From Solibacillus sp. FSL R7-0682 (GTDB taxonomy: Bacteria; Bacillota; Bacilli; Bacillales_A; Planococcaceae): 64,000 nt of DNA. The notes beneath the pieces are model-generated. The model saw only the letters and a list, made by a program, of their open reading frames with translations. It ran no database searches and had not been told where the DNA came from. Positions 28,320-36,352 of this stretch are shown piece after piece; within the stretch, counting starts at the first letter, position 1, and each line of letters begins with the position of its first letter. Location of the stretch: positions 1,818,001-1,882,000 of the forward strand of contig NZ_JBBOUI010000001.1 of assembly GCF_038005985.1 (NCBI RefSeq), given 5' to 3'. A program made the position numbers and the translations under genes.

Positions 28320-28850
28320 ATGAGAAAAGATTTACTCATACTTAGCTTTGTTGTATTAATCATTGCTGTACTATTCTCTGGTACGAAAATTCAATCAGTT
28401 GATGAATATTATTTAACACACATTGATGAAATTACAGAAGATTCCGAGACAGTTTTTATAAGCATTCGTAGTGATACTTTACTAGACAATATAGGAAAAT
28501 TAAAACCAGAATTGCGTACATATGTACCGTCTAATGGTGTGATTTTACCAGAATCTGAATATGTATTACGTTCAGGCGATACGGTGTTTGAAATTTTACA
28601 TCGTGCTGTGAGACACAATCGAATTCAAATGGAATTTCAAGGAGCGGATAAAAATATTTATAGCAGCGTCTACGTACAAGGTATTAATTATTTGTACGAG
28701 TTTTCAGCAGGATCATTGAGTGGATGGATGTATGAAGTAAATGGCGTTTTCCCGAATTATGGGGTGAGTAAATACAATTTGAAAGATGGAGATCACATAA
28801 TCTTTCATTACACTGTGGATTTAGGGCGTGATTTAGGTCACTCATTTTAA
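28320..28850 (+). CDS. Small membrane-anchored DUF4430 protein
   Basis: A 176-residue protein consisting of an N-terminal membrane anchor (about 5-24) and a DUF4430 domain. Key features are LRSGDTVFEILHRAVRHN, GINYLYEFSAGSLSGWMYEV, NGVFPNYGVSKYNLKDGDHI and VDLGRDLGHS, the same GWMY-VN-xPN-G and DGD pattern seen in the two larger DUF4430 proteins of the operon. It lacks linker and wall domains, so it should sit at the membrane surface, ideally placed to hand ligand to the ECF S subunit. Starts 13 bases after the alpha-barrel gene, with GGGG in its ribosome binding site. Confidence 0.88.
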   Translation: MRKDLLILSFVVLIIAVLFSGTKIQSVDEYYLTHIDEITEDSETVFISIRSDTLLDNIGKLKPELRTYVPSNGVILPESEYVLRSGDTVFEILHRAVRHNRIQMEFQGADKNIYSSVYVQGINYLYEFSAGSLSGWMYEVNGVFPNYGVSKYNLKDGDHIIFHYTVDLGRDLGHSF

Positions 28851-28873
28851 CTGTAGAAATTGAGGTGAAGTAA

Positions 28874-29749
28874 TTGAGAGGTTTTGCAATGTTTCATCCA
28901 ATGATGTTATTTTGCTACTTTTTACTGGTGTTCATCATTTTGTTCACGACGATGAATCCAGTCTTATTAGTGATATTTTATATAAGTAGCCTTATCTTAT
29001 TTAGTTTGTTACATACTTTCCAAAAGTTGATGTATGAACTTATGTTTTACTTTTTTGTCTGGTTGCTAGTGGCACTTTCTATTCCGTTATTTCACCATAA
29101 TGGTGTCACAATATTATTTTTTTTAAATGACAACCCTATGACTGCAGAGTCCTTTGTTTTAGGAATAGCTGTAGGTGTGTTGGTTGTATCTTTTTCTTTT
29201 TGGTGTAAAAATTACGGCGTGTATATTACAACAGATAAAATTCTCTATTTATTTGGTGTCATTCATCCTCAATTAGCGATATGGTTGGCATTATTATTAC
29301 GCTTTATACCGCAATGTAAAAGAAATTTCCAAGATATCCATGGAGCGCAAAAAACAGTCGGTTTCTATGCAACAAATAGCTTATTTGATCGAGCAATAGG
29401 CGCTGTGAAAATAGGAAAAGTTGCTTTGGTATTGGCAATGGAACAAACATTTAGTCAAGTGGATTCCATGAAAGCAAAAGGGTATGGTTTGCAAAAACGT
29501 TCGCATTTTTCATTATATCGATTTTATAAATGGGATCGGTTATTAGCAATTTGGCTAATTGTTGTAATTAGTCTATTCATAATGAGTTTTTACGAGCTGA
29601 ATTACTACTACGAACCAACATTAAAAGCAATATCATTCACTTACAAGACAAGTTTATTGTATGGTGTTTTGTTAAGTATAGCGCTTTTACCTGTGGTAAT
29701 TGAAATTAAGGAGCTAGTAGTGTGGAAATATTTAAAATCGAAAATGTAA
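28874..29749 (+). CDS. ECF transporter transmembrane (T) subunit, first copy
   Basis: A 291-residue EcfT-type subunit of the CbiQ family with five or six membrane segments. The N-terminal FHPMMLFCYF pattern and a coupling-helix motif in SMKAKGYGLQKRS (about residue 200) are typical; the usual Ala-Arg-Gly is Ala-Lys-Gly here. It links the ATPases to the substrate-binding S subunit. TTG start at 28874, six bases after GAGGTG. Its 3' end overlaps the ATPase gene by 28 bases, which implies coupled translation and a stoichiometric complex. Confidence 0.9.
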   Translation: MRGFAMFHPMMLFCYFLLVFIILFTTMNPVLLVIFYISSLILFSLLHTFQKLMYELMFYFFVWLLVALSIPLFHHNGVTILFFLNDNPMTAESFVLGIAVGVLVVSFSFWCKNYGVYITTDKILYLFGVIHPQLAIWLALLLRFIPQCKRNFQDIHGAQKTVGFYATNSLFDRAIGAVKIGKVALVLAMEQTFSQVDSMKAKGYGLQKRSHFSLYRFYKWDRLLAIWLIVVISLFIMSFYELNYYYEPTLKAISFTYKTSLLYGVLLSIALLPVVIEIKELVVWKYLKSKM

Positions 29750-31398
29750 GTTTTACGTTTGCAGAGTCGTCACAACCTACCATAAACAATGTCTCTTTTT
29801 CAATTGAAAAGGGATCATTTACTGTATTATTTGGTGCTTCTGGTTCAGGAAAAACGACTTTACTACAATTACTTAAGCGCGAGTTGACACCGAACGGTAA
29901 ACGGGAGGGTTCTATTTTTTATAAGGGAACTTTACTAGAAGAGATGGATGCAAAAATAGCCGCAAACGAAATTGGTTATGTAATGCAAAAACCAGATGAC
30001 CAAATTGTCATGGATACTGTCTGGCACGAGCTTGCTTTTGGTTTGGAAAACCTAGGTATGAAAAACCCGCAAATACGTAAAAAAATTGCTGAGATGACAA
30101 ACTATTTTGGGATAAATAATTGGTTTCATAAAAAAACTTCCGAGTTATCCGGTGGTCAAAAGCAATTGCTAAATTTAGCTAGCGTACTCATTATGCAACC
30201 GAAAGTAATCATTCTAGATGAACCAACCTCGCAATTAGATCCAATAGCAGCAACAGATTTTATGCAAACATTACATCGGCTACATGAAGATACAGGGGTA
30301 ACAATTATACTAGTAGAACATCGGTTAGAAGAGGCTTTTCGATTGGCTAGTCACATTCTGGTAATTGAAAGTGGGTCGATTCTTGCTCAAGGATCACCTC
30401 GTACTATCGGTCAAACATTAATGATGATTAACGAACATCATCCAATGGTGCAGGCATTACCTGCAGCTACACGTATTTTCCATGGTCTCTCTTTAGTAGC
30501 TAAGGAAAGTCCCATCACGGTGCGGGAAGGGATAGCATTTGTAGAAAATTATAGCAATACAATTCAAGACTTAGCGTCTGATTTTGCTAAGCAGGAAAGA
30601 GATGAAATTGTAATAGCATTGAAGGATTGCTGGTTTCGTTATGGTCGTGATTTGCCCGATATTATCAAAAATCTCTCTGTTGGTTTTCGAAAACAAGAGA
30701 TATTTTGTGTTTTAGGAGGAAATGGTTCAGGGAAAACAACGTTATTGAAGTTACTAGCTGGCCAATGTAAACCTTATAAAGGCAATGTGCTGTTGTATGA
30801 TAAAAAAATGAAAAAGTACAGTATGCAACAGCTCTATCAAAAGAATTTGGCGTTGTTACCACAGGATCCTAAAATGCTTTTTTTGCAGTCAACGGTACGA
30901 CAAGATTATGAGGTAACAGCAAAACTTATGGGTTTAGGAAAAGAAGAAATGAACTTGCAAATCGAGCGTGTAATGAAAATGCTTGCTATTGAGTCACTGA
31001 TGGATGCACATCCGTACAGTGTAAGCGGTGGTGAGTTGCAAAAAATTGCGATTGGCAAAGTGTTACTCTTACAACCTAAAATACTACTATTAGATGAACC
31101 CACGAAGGGAATCGATGTTTTTGCTAAAGAGCAATTGAAGCAATTATTACAACAATTAAGAGCACAAGGGATGACGATAATCGTTGTAACTCATGACATG
31201 GAGTTTGCTGCAAGCATCGCCGATCGGTGTGGATTATTTTTTGACGGGGAAGTACTAGCCATAGATGCGCCACGCACATTTTTTGCTCATAACAATTTCT
31301 ATACAACACCTGCCAATAAAATTGCGCGTCAGCAGTACCCTAATGCCATAACTTGTGAAGATGTGATACGACTATGTTTAACAAATGGGTTAGCTTGA
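29722..31398 (+). CDS. Fused double ECF ATPase, first copy
   Basis: A 558-residue protein with two CbiO/EcfA-type ABC domains in tandem. Domain 1: Walker A GASGSGKTT (about 35-43), Q-loop VMQKPDDQI, signature LSGGQKQ, Walker B VIILDEPTS. Domain 2: Walker A GGNGSGKTT (about 333-341), Q-loop LPQDP, signature VSGGELQK, Walker B ILLLDEPTKG. Equivalent to EcfA1 plus EcfA2 in one chain. GTG start after AAGGAG, inside the end of the T gene. Energises corrinoid import, judging from the operon. Confidence 0.93.
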   Translation: MEIFKIENVSFTFAESSQPTINNVSFSIEKGSFTVLFGASGSGKTTLLQLLKRELTPNGKREGSIFYKGTLLEEMDAKIAANEIGYVMQKPDDQIVMDTVWHELAFGLENLGMKNPQIRKKIAEMTNYFGINNWFHKKTSELSGGQKQLLNLASVLIMQPKVIILDEPTSQLDPIAATDFMQTLHRLHEDTGVTIILVEHRLEEAFRLASHILVIESGSILAQGSPRTIGQTLMMINEHHPMVQALPAATRIFHGLSLVAKESPITVREGIAFVENYSNTIQDLASDFAKQERDEIVIALKDCWFRYGRDLPDIIKNLSVGFRKQEIFCVLGGNGSGKTTLLKLLAGQCKPYKGNVLLYDKKMKKYSMQQLYQKNLALLPQDPKMLFLQSTVRQDYEVTAKLMGLGKEEMNLQIERVMKMLAIESLMDAHPYSVSGGELQKIAIGKVLLLQPKILLLDEPTKGIDVFAKEQLKQLLQQLRAQGMTIIVVTHDMEFAASIADRCGLFFDGEVLAIDAPRTFFAHNNFYTTPANKIARQQYPNAITCEDVIRLCLTNGLA

Positions 31399-31432
31399 TA
31401 GTGAGGCTATATTTTGTAAAGGAAGAAGGTGA

Positions 31433-32317
31433 CTGAAAATCGAGAGTGGATTCCGCGGCCTTCATCCTACGCTGCAATTTCTTTATTATTGTTGTATGGC
31501 GATCCTGATAATGTTCTATAATCAACCTTTCTTTTTAATAGTATGTTGTGTCATATTAATTTTCATAAATGTAGTTCAAGATGGCTGGCGTAAATTAATT
31601 AAATGGATGAAGTCTATCCTATTATTAGGTAGTTTCATAGTCCTGTTAAACGCGTTTTTTGTAGCAGAAGGTACTACACATTTATGGACGATTTGGGGTA
31701 ATGATATTATGCTCGAGCCTATTCTATTTGGCATTATAACAACATTCATGTTGATGGCTATACTGCTACTTTTTGCATCTTTTAATAGCACTTTAAATGG
31801 GCAGAAATTTTTATATATTTTTTCATCGTTTTTCCAACGTACTGCCTTTATAACAATGCTCGCCATGCGATTTGTACCGCTATTAAAGACAAGACTTCAA
31901 GAAATAACAGATGTTCAGCGAATAAAAGGCTTATCCCTTACTTCGGGTAAACTAAGAGAGCGTGCACGAAGTGGGATGCTGTTTTTGCAAATATTATTGA
32001 CATGGTCATTAGGGGAAGCGGTGGATACAGCTGATGCCATGAGCGCAAGAGGCTACGGCATTGGAAAACGAAGTCAATATAAACCATATCGATTTGATAT
32101 AAAGGATGGCATTTATGCGAGTATTTTGCTGTGTCTTTTTACGTTTTGTATAGTGGGTCTACTACTAGGACATGGCAGGATCACAATCTATCCTGAGTAT
32201 AAGGCATTATCGTTTACAGTAGTTGATGCCATATTTTTCATTTGCTTTACGTTATTAAGTGCATTTCCGTTGATGATTGAAGGAGGGGATGAACTGAGAT
32301 GGCATTATTTCAAGTAA
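31433..32317 (+). CDS. ECF transporter T subunit, second copy (probable CTG start)
   Basis: A CbiQ/EcfT-type membrane subunit with the coupling motif AMSARGYGIGKRS (about residue 205 from the CTG). The first ATG is at 31496. The same frame is open back to a CTG at 31433, preceded by GGAAGAAGGTGA, and the extra 21 residues (KIESGFRGLHPTLQFLYYCC) match the conserved start of these subunits, as in the paralogue at 28874 (FHPMMLFCYF). A stop lies just upstream at 31430-31432. I therefore favour CTG, a rare start, as the true beginning. Its end overlaps the second ATPase gene by 19 bases. Confidence 0.82.
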   Translation: MKIESGFRGLHPTLQFLYYCCMAILIMFYNQPFFLIVCCVILIFINVVQDGWRKLIKWMKSILLLGSFIVLLNAFFVAEGTTHLWTIWGNDIMLEPILFGIITTFMLMAILLLFASFNSTLNGQKFLYIFSSFFQRTAFITMLAMRFVPLLKTRLQEITDVQRIKGLSLTSGKLRERARSGMLFLQILLTWSLGEAVDTADAMSARGYGIGKRSQYKPYRFDIKDGIYASILLCLFTFCIVGLLLGHGRITIYPEYKALSFTVVDAIFFICFTLLSAFPLMIEGGDELRWHYFK

Positions 32318-33975
32318 CTAATTTAAGTTTTAATTATCCAGATGAACAACCAATATTAAAAAATATTACTCTAAAGATTGAAGAAGGGCAGTTTGTTGTG
32401 TTATGCGGTCCAAGTGGTTGTGGTAAGACGACTTTATTACGCTTATTAATGCAGCAAATTGCACCTATTGGAGAATTGTCAGGGGATATATATTATTGCG
32501 GGAAAGCATTGGCAGAGTGGAGTAATCGAACATTAATTGAAGAAATTGGCTTTGTTATGCAAAATCCTGACAACCAAATCGTACTAGATGAAGTCATGCA
32601 AGAAATTGTTTTCGCACTTGAAAATTTAGGTTATTCTACTTTTGAAATGCGTAAACGCGTTGCGGAAATGGTGCATTTTTTTGGTGTTGAGGATTTACTT
32701 CGTAAAAAACCATCTGAGTTATCGGGTGGACAAAAGCAAATTATTAATTTGCTAGGAGTACTTTTATTAAAACCACGTGTATTGTTATTAGATGAACCGA
32801 CTTCACAACTAGATCCAATAGCAGCGAAAGAGCTACTTTCGATATTAGTTCGTTTAAACGAAGAAATAGGTATAACCATTATTGTAGTAGAACATCGATT
32901 AGAAGAATTATTTTCAGTAGCAGATCAGGTCATGATGATGGACAAAGGTCGTATCCAAGTAGCTGGAACGAGTGAATATTGTATTAGTAAGGTTTATAAA
33001 AATGATTATGCTATATTTAAGTCTTATGTACCTGCAATTACAAAGTTTTTCATAACAATGGAAGGCGAGCAATCCCGTAGCTTACCCCTATCAGTGAAAG
33101 AGGGAAAACAGTGGCTTGCAACAAAAAATCTAGCATCTGTTACTAAAGAACTTTTACAGTCAAAGGTAAATCAAAATGAACAAAATATATTAATAGAAAT
33201 GAAAGATGTTTATTTTCAATATGTAAAAAAAGAACGCTATATTTTAAAAGGACTATCATTCTTGATTCAAAAAGGCGAATTTTTAGCTATTGTAGGGGGG
33301 AATGGCTCCGGGAAGTCAACATTATTGAAGGCTTGTATTGGGAGTATTCGCCCACAAAGAGGATCTGTTAAAATAGCTGGAAAACATACATATAAATTGC
33401 TTCCAAAGGAAATTGCCCAACAACTTGCTTATTTACCTCAAAATCCGCAATCTTACTTTGTAGAGACGACGATTAAGAAGGAAATGCAAGAAGCTGTTAG
33501 ACGCAATAATGTTGTCGATGGACCTGAACGAATAGAAGCAATATGTAAGGATTTTGACATTTCTCATCTACTAGATCGGCACCCAGAGGATTGCTCGGGT
33601 GGAGAAATGCAGCGTGCGGCACTCGCATGTATGTTATTAGGAGAGCCGCAGATAGTGTTCATGGATGAACCAACAAAAGGGATGGACCCTATCATGAAAG
33701 AGCAATTTGCTACAATATTGCATCAGTTACACAAAAAAGGCGTAACGATTGTAATGGTAACACATGATATTGAGTTTACTGCTAAAACGGCTAAAAACTG
33801 TATAATGCTTTTTGATGGAGAGGTAGCTGTAAAAGGAACTCCTGATGAAATATTCAAAGGAAACTATTTTTACACTACAACATTTAACCGAGTAACACGA
33901 AACAGTCATATGCCAGAGCTGTTAACCGTAGAGGAGGCATTAGAATTATGGCCCGTTCAAATAAAATCTTACTAG
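32299..33975 (+). CDS. Fused double ECF ATPase, second copy
   Basis: A 558-residue tandem ABC ATPase, the same length and plan as the one at 29722. Domain 1: Walker A GPSGCGKTT, Q-loop VMQNPDNQI, signature LSGGQKQ, Walker B VLLLDEPTSQ. Domain 2: Walker A GGNGSGKST, Q-loop LPQNPQ, signature CSGGEMQR, Walker B IVFMDEPTKG. Both sites look catalytically complete. The second T/ATPase pair probably arose by duplication of the first, since the order T then double ATPase is repeated. Overlaps the T gene before it and the S gene after it. Confidence 0.93.
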   Translation: MALFQVTNLSFNYPDEQPILKNITLKIEEGQFVVLCGPSGCGKTTLLRLLMQQIAPIGELSGDIYYCGKALAEWSNRTLIEEIGFVMQNPDNQIVLDEVMQEIVFALENLGYSTFEMRKRVAEMVHFFGVEDLLRKKPSELSGGQKQIINLLGVLLLKPRVLLLDEPTSQLDPIAAKELLSILVRLNEEIGITIIVVEHRLEELFSVADQVMMMDKGRIQVAGTSEYCISKVYKNDYAIFKSYVPAITKFFITMEGEQSRSLPLSVKEGKQWLATKNLASVTKELLQSKVNQNEQNILIEMKDVYFQYVKKERYILKGLSFLIQKGEFLAIVGGNGSGKSTLLKACIGSIRPQRGSVKIAGKHTYKLLPKEIAQQLAYLPQNPQSYFVETTIKKEMQEAVRRNNVVDGPERIEAICKDFDISHLLDRHPEDCSGGEMQRAALACMLLGEPQIVFMDEPTKGMDPIMKEQFATILHQLHKKGVTIVMVTHDIEFTAKTAKNCIMLFDGEVAVKGTPDEIFKGNYFYTTTFNRVTRNSHMPELLTVEEALELWPVQIKSY

Positions 33976-34637
33976 TGGTATCATTTTTGATGGTTGTTGG
34001 TATAATAACGTCTGCGATTGTACTTCAAACGAAAGCTTATTTATTGGTAAGTTTTGGTGTAATTGGTTGTGTATTAATTATTTTCTTTATGCGTTTTGAG
34101 CTACGTTCTATTTCTGGCCGAGAGATAGTACTCTTAGCGATGCTGGCTGCAATAGCCTCGGTGGCTCGTGTACCTTTCGCTGCATTACCAAGTGTACAAC
34201 CAACAACATTTATTATTATTTTGACAGGTCTTGTTTTTGGTGCAGAATCCGGCTTTTTAGTCGGAGCAGTTGCCGCCATTGTGTCAAATATTTTTCTAGG
34301 CCAAGGTCCGTGGACACCCTGGCAAATGTTTGCATGGGGAATGATAGGAGTTAGTGCAGGGCTACTACGTAATACGTGGTGGGTGAAAAAAATGTGGGGG
34401 CTATGTACTTTTGGTTTCATCTGGGGCTTTTTATTTGGCTGGTTTATGAATATGTGGATTCTAGTGAGTAATTTAGAAAGTTTCTCTTGGAGTTATGTTC
34501 TTGCCATTTATAGTGGGAGTGTGTATTTTGATTTGGCACATAGTTTATCCAATGTATTCTTTCTATTCATTTTTGCAACGAGTTGGACGAAAGTATTGGA
34601 GCGTTTTAAACGAAAATATAGATTGCTTGAGTCATAG
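33948..34637 (+). CDS. ECF transporter S subunit, probable cobalamin-specific (CbrT-like)
   Basis: A 229-residue membrane protein with about six helices. The region AALPSVQPTTFIIILTG, GAESGFLVGAVAAIVSN and LGQGPWTPWQMFAWGMIG (about 85-135) is typical of an ECF substrate-binding subunit. CbrT is the S subunit known to take up cobalamin in lactobacilli. Assignment here rests on the B12-riboswitch operon and DUF4430/alpha-barrel partners, not on a verified similarity score. It is the only S gene beside two T and two double-ATPase genes. GAGGAGG precedes the ATG, which lies 28 bases inside the ATPase gene. Last intact gene of the transport operon. Confidence 0.82.
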   Translation: MARSNKILLVVSFLMVVGIITSAIVLQTKAYLLVSFGVIGCVLIIFFMRFELRSISGREIVLLAMLAAIASVARVPFAALPSVQPTTFIIILTGLVFGAESGFLVGAVAAIVSNIFLGQGPWTPWQMFAWGMIGVSAGLLRNTWWVKKMWGLCTFGFIWGFLFGWFMNMWILVSNLESFSWSYVLAIYSGSVYFDLAHSLSNVFFLFIFATSWTKVLERFKRKYRLLES

Positions 34638-34979
34638 TATGGACATCAAGGCTAGGTAGAGAATTATATCAAAAAGGTCATTTTTCCATCAGGTAATCTA
34701 TTCAATTTAAGAGCTCTAAATGAGCAAATGTTATTCGTTTAATTACTACTAAACGAAATATAAAGACAGAATCTGCTTTTCTGATTAAACTGAATACTTT
34801 TGTAGTGCGTAACTGTATTATGAATGGATCAATGCTTTAGCAATTCGCTCGGGTAAGCGAAGGGAACGCTCAGGTCAGGAGTCAAGTACTGGAATATGGC
34901 CTGAGGACGATTACATACGCATGAATTCTCCAAATTAAAATGGAATTCTCCTAGCAAATTAATATGTTCCCAACCTAGA
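34638..34979. other. Gene-free stretch after the S subunit
   Basis: No recognisable gene. A short open stretch around 34825-34938 (reading ...WINALAIRSGKRRER) has no start signal and no family I know. GTCAGGAG at 34895 recalls a cobalamin riboswitch 3' box, but no other block is present. Probably scar sequence next to the IS remnants that follow. Confidence 0.4.
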
Positions 34980-35098
34980 GGTGAACTGCACCCCATTTGT
35001 TAGACACATCTAACAAGGATGGCGGTTTTCCTATGGTAAGCGCCAAATATAACACACCTTCAATGAATTCACTGGACATGAGACAATCATGAAAATGA
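34980..35098 (+). mobile_element. Remnant of an IS3-family (IS150-like) element end
   Basis: TGAACTGCACCCCATTTGTTAGACA at 34983 (quoted here as TGAACTGCACCCC and TTTGTTAGACA) is typical of IS150-group termini. An OrfA-like start ATGGTAAGCGCCAAATATAAC follows at 35033 but stops after 19 codons. No transposase core is present, so the element is a scar. Confidence 0.6.
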
Positions 35099-35118
35099 AT
35101 GAAGTTGGAGGTTTTTTT

Positions 35119-35381
35119 ATGAATCGATCAGAACGTCAACTCATGTGGCAATCTCGTATTCAAGCATTCCACACGAGTGGTGAAGCAAGCGTTGCCGCTT
35201 GGTGTACAAAAGAAAATGTACTTGTTCAAAGTATGTATCAGTGGCTACGTAAGTCACATGCTCAAACATAAATTCAACCGGCACAGTGGTTACCCGTTGT
35301 TGTGCAAGAATCTGTTCTACCTGAAAGAATACCCATCACTCTTAAACTAAATGGCATCATCATTGACTGCCTGAGGGAGGA
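35119..35381 (+). pseudogene. IS66-type accessory protein TnpA, interrupted
   Basis: With GGAGG upstream, the frame encodes MNRSERQLMWQSRIQAFHTS, SVAAWCTKENV and QSMYQWLRK, the helix-turn-helix type N-terminus of IS66 TnpA-like proteins. A TAA at 35269 interrupts it. The same frame continues with QWLPVVVQES and ITLKLNGIIIDC, matching the usual C-terminal part. TnpB and TnpC are absent. It lies directly before cbiB, so an insertion/excision history separates transport from synthesis genes. Confidence 0.72.
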
Positions 35382-35386
35382 ACGAG

Positions 35387-36352
35387 ATGAATGTTTTAAT
35401 TTGTATGTTAGCGGTTTTTATTGACCGCATCGTTGGCAATCCTAAAAGCTGGCATCCGGTCATTTGGATTGGGAATTTCATTAGCTTTTTAGATAAAAAA
35501 TTTAATAAAGGTAGGTATTTATACGTAAAGGGCTTTATAACTGTCATATGTGTTGTGAGTATTCCTACAGCAATTGTGTTTAGTATCGTTCAGTTGGCAC
35601 ACTTATTGCACTTCTGGATATGGATCGTTGTCGAAGTATTTTTTATTACATTAGCACTTGCACAAAAGTCATTAAAGGAAGCGGCTATGCTCGTTTTTCA
35701 TGCTTTAGAAAAAGGTGAAATGAATGAAGCTCGTGAAAAGCTTAGTTGGATAGTTGGGCGTGATACAACCCATTTAGCTGAGCCAGAAATTGTTCGTGGT
35801 GTTATTGAAACAGTTTCTTAAAATACAAGCGACGGCGTTACAGCACCGCTTTTCTATGCGCTTTGCTTTGGCGCAACCGGAGTTTGGTGCTATAAAGCAA
35901 TTAATACGCTAGATTCAATGATAGCTTATAAAAATGAACGTTACAGGCAGTTTGGCTATGTAGCCGCAAAGCTTGATGATATTGCAAACTTTCTTCCGAG
36001 TCGTATTACTGGATTTTTACTTGTCATCGGAACAAAAGCGGTCCAAAAACAATCCCTATACTTTCGTTTAAAACATTGGTACATTGATGCGAGAAAGCAT
36101 CCAAGTCCAAATAGTGGCTATTTAGAGGCCGCAACAGCTTGGCAATTAGGAATCCGATTAGGCGGCTTTAATCGATACGGGGAACGACAATCTTTTCGAG
36201 ATTATATGGGTGAGCCCTATATAGTGATGAATCGTTCACATATTCAGTCAGCCATTGTTCATATGCAAACATGTACGATTTATATACTTATATTAGGAGG
36301 AATTATTTATGCAATATCCAGCGCATGGAGCGAATGTAGCTTCTTTATATGA
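35387..36352 (+). pseudogene. cbiB: cbiB (adenosylcobinamide-phosphate synthase) with one in-frame stop
   Basis: CbiB attaches the aminopropanol arm to adenosylcobyric acid in the membrane. The frame covers a full-length product (about 321 codons). It starts with VFIDRIVGNPKSWHPVIWIG and contains SWIVGRDTTHLAEPEIVRG, then VIETVS, a TAA at 35819-35821, then NTSDGVTAPLFYALCFGATG in the same frame, and later RKHPSPNSGYLEAATAWQLG. The family consensus at the stop is Glu (AENTSDG), so a single GAA-to-TAA change explains it. No other damage is visible, so inactivation is recent, or the stop is read through. GGGAGGAACGAG precedes the start. The end overlaps cobD by 44 bases. Confidence 0.9.

Noticed and set aside
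34850-34940. Possible cobalamin riboswitch near GTCAGGAG
   Set aside because: Only the 3' box-like word occurs; GGTGAAAATCC, CCGCAACTG and CCACTG blocks are absent on both sides.
35347-35547. Reverse-strand frame over the start of cbiB
   Set aside because: It is the antisense of the well-supported cbiB frame.
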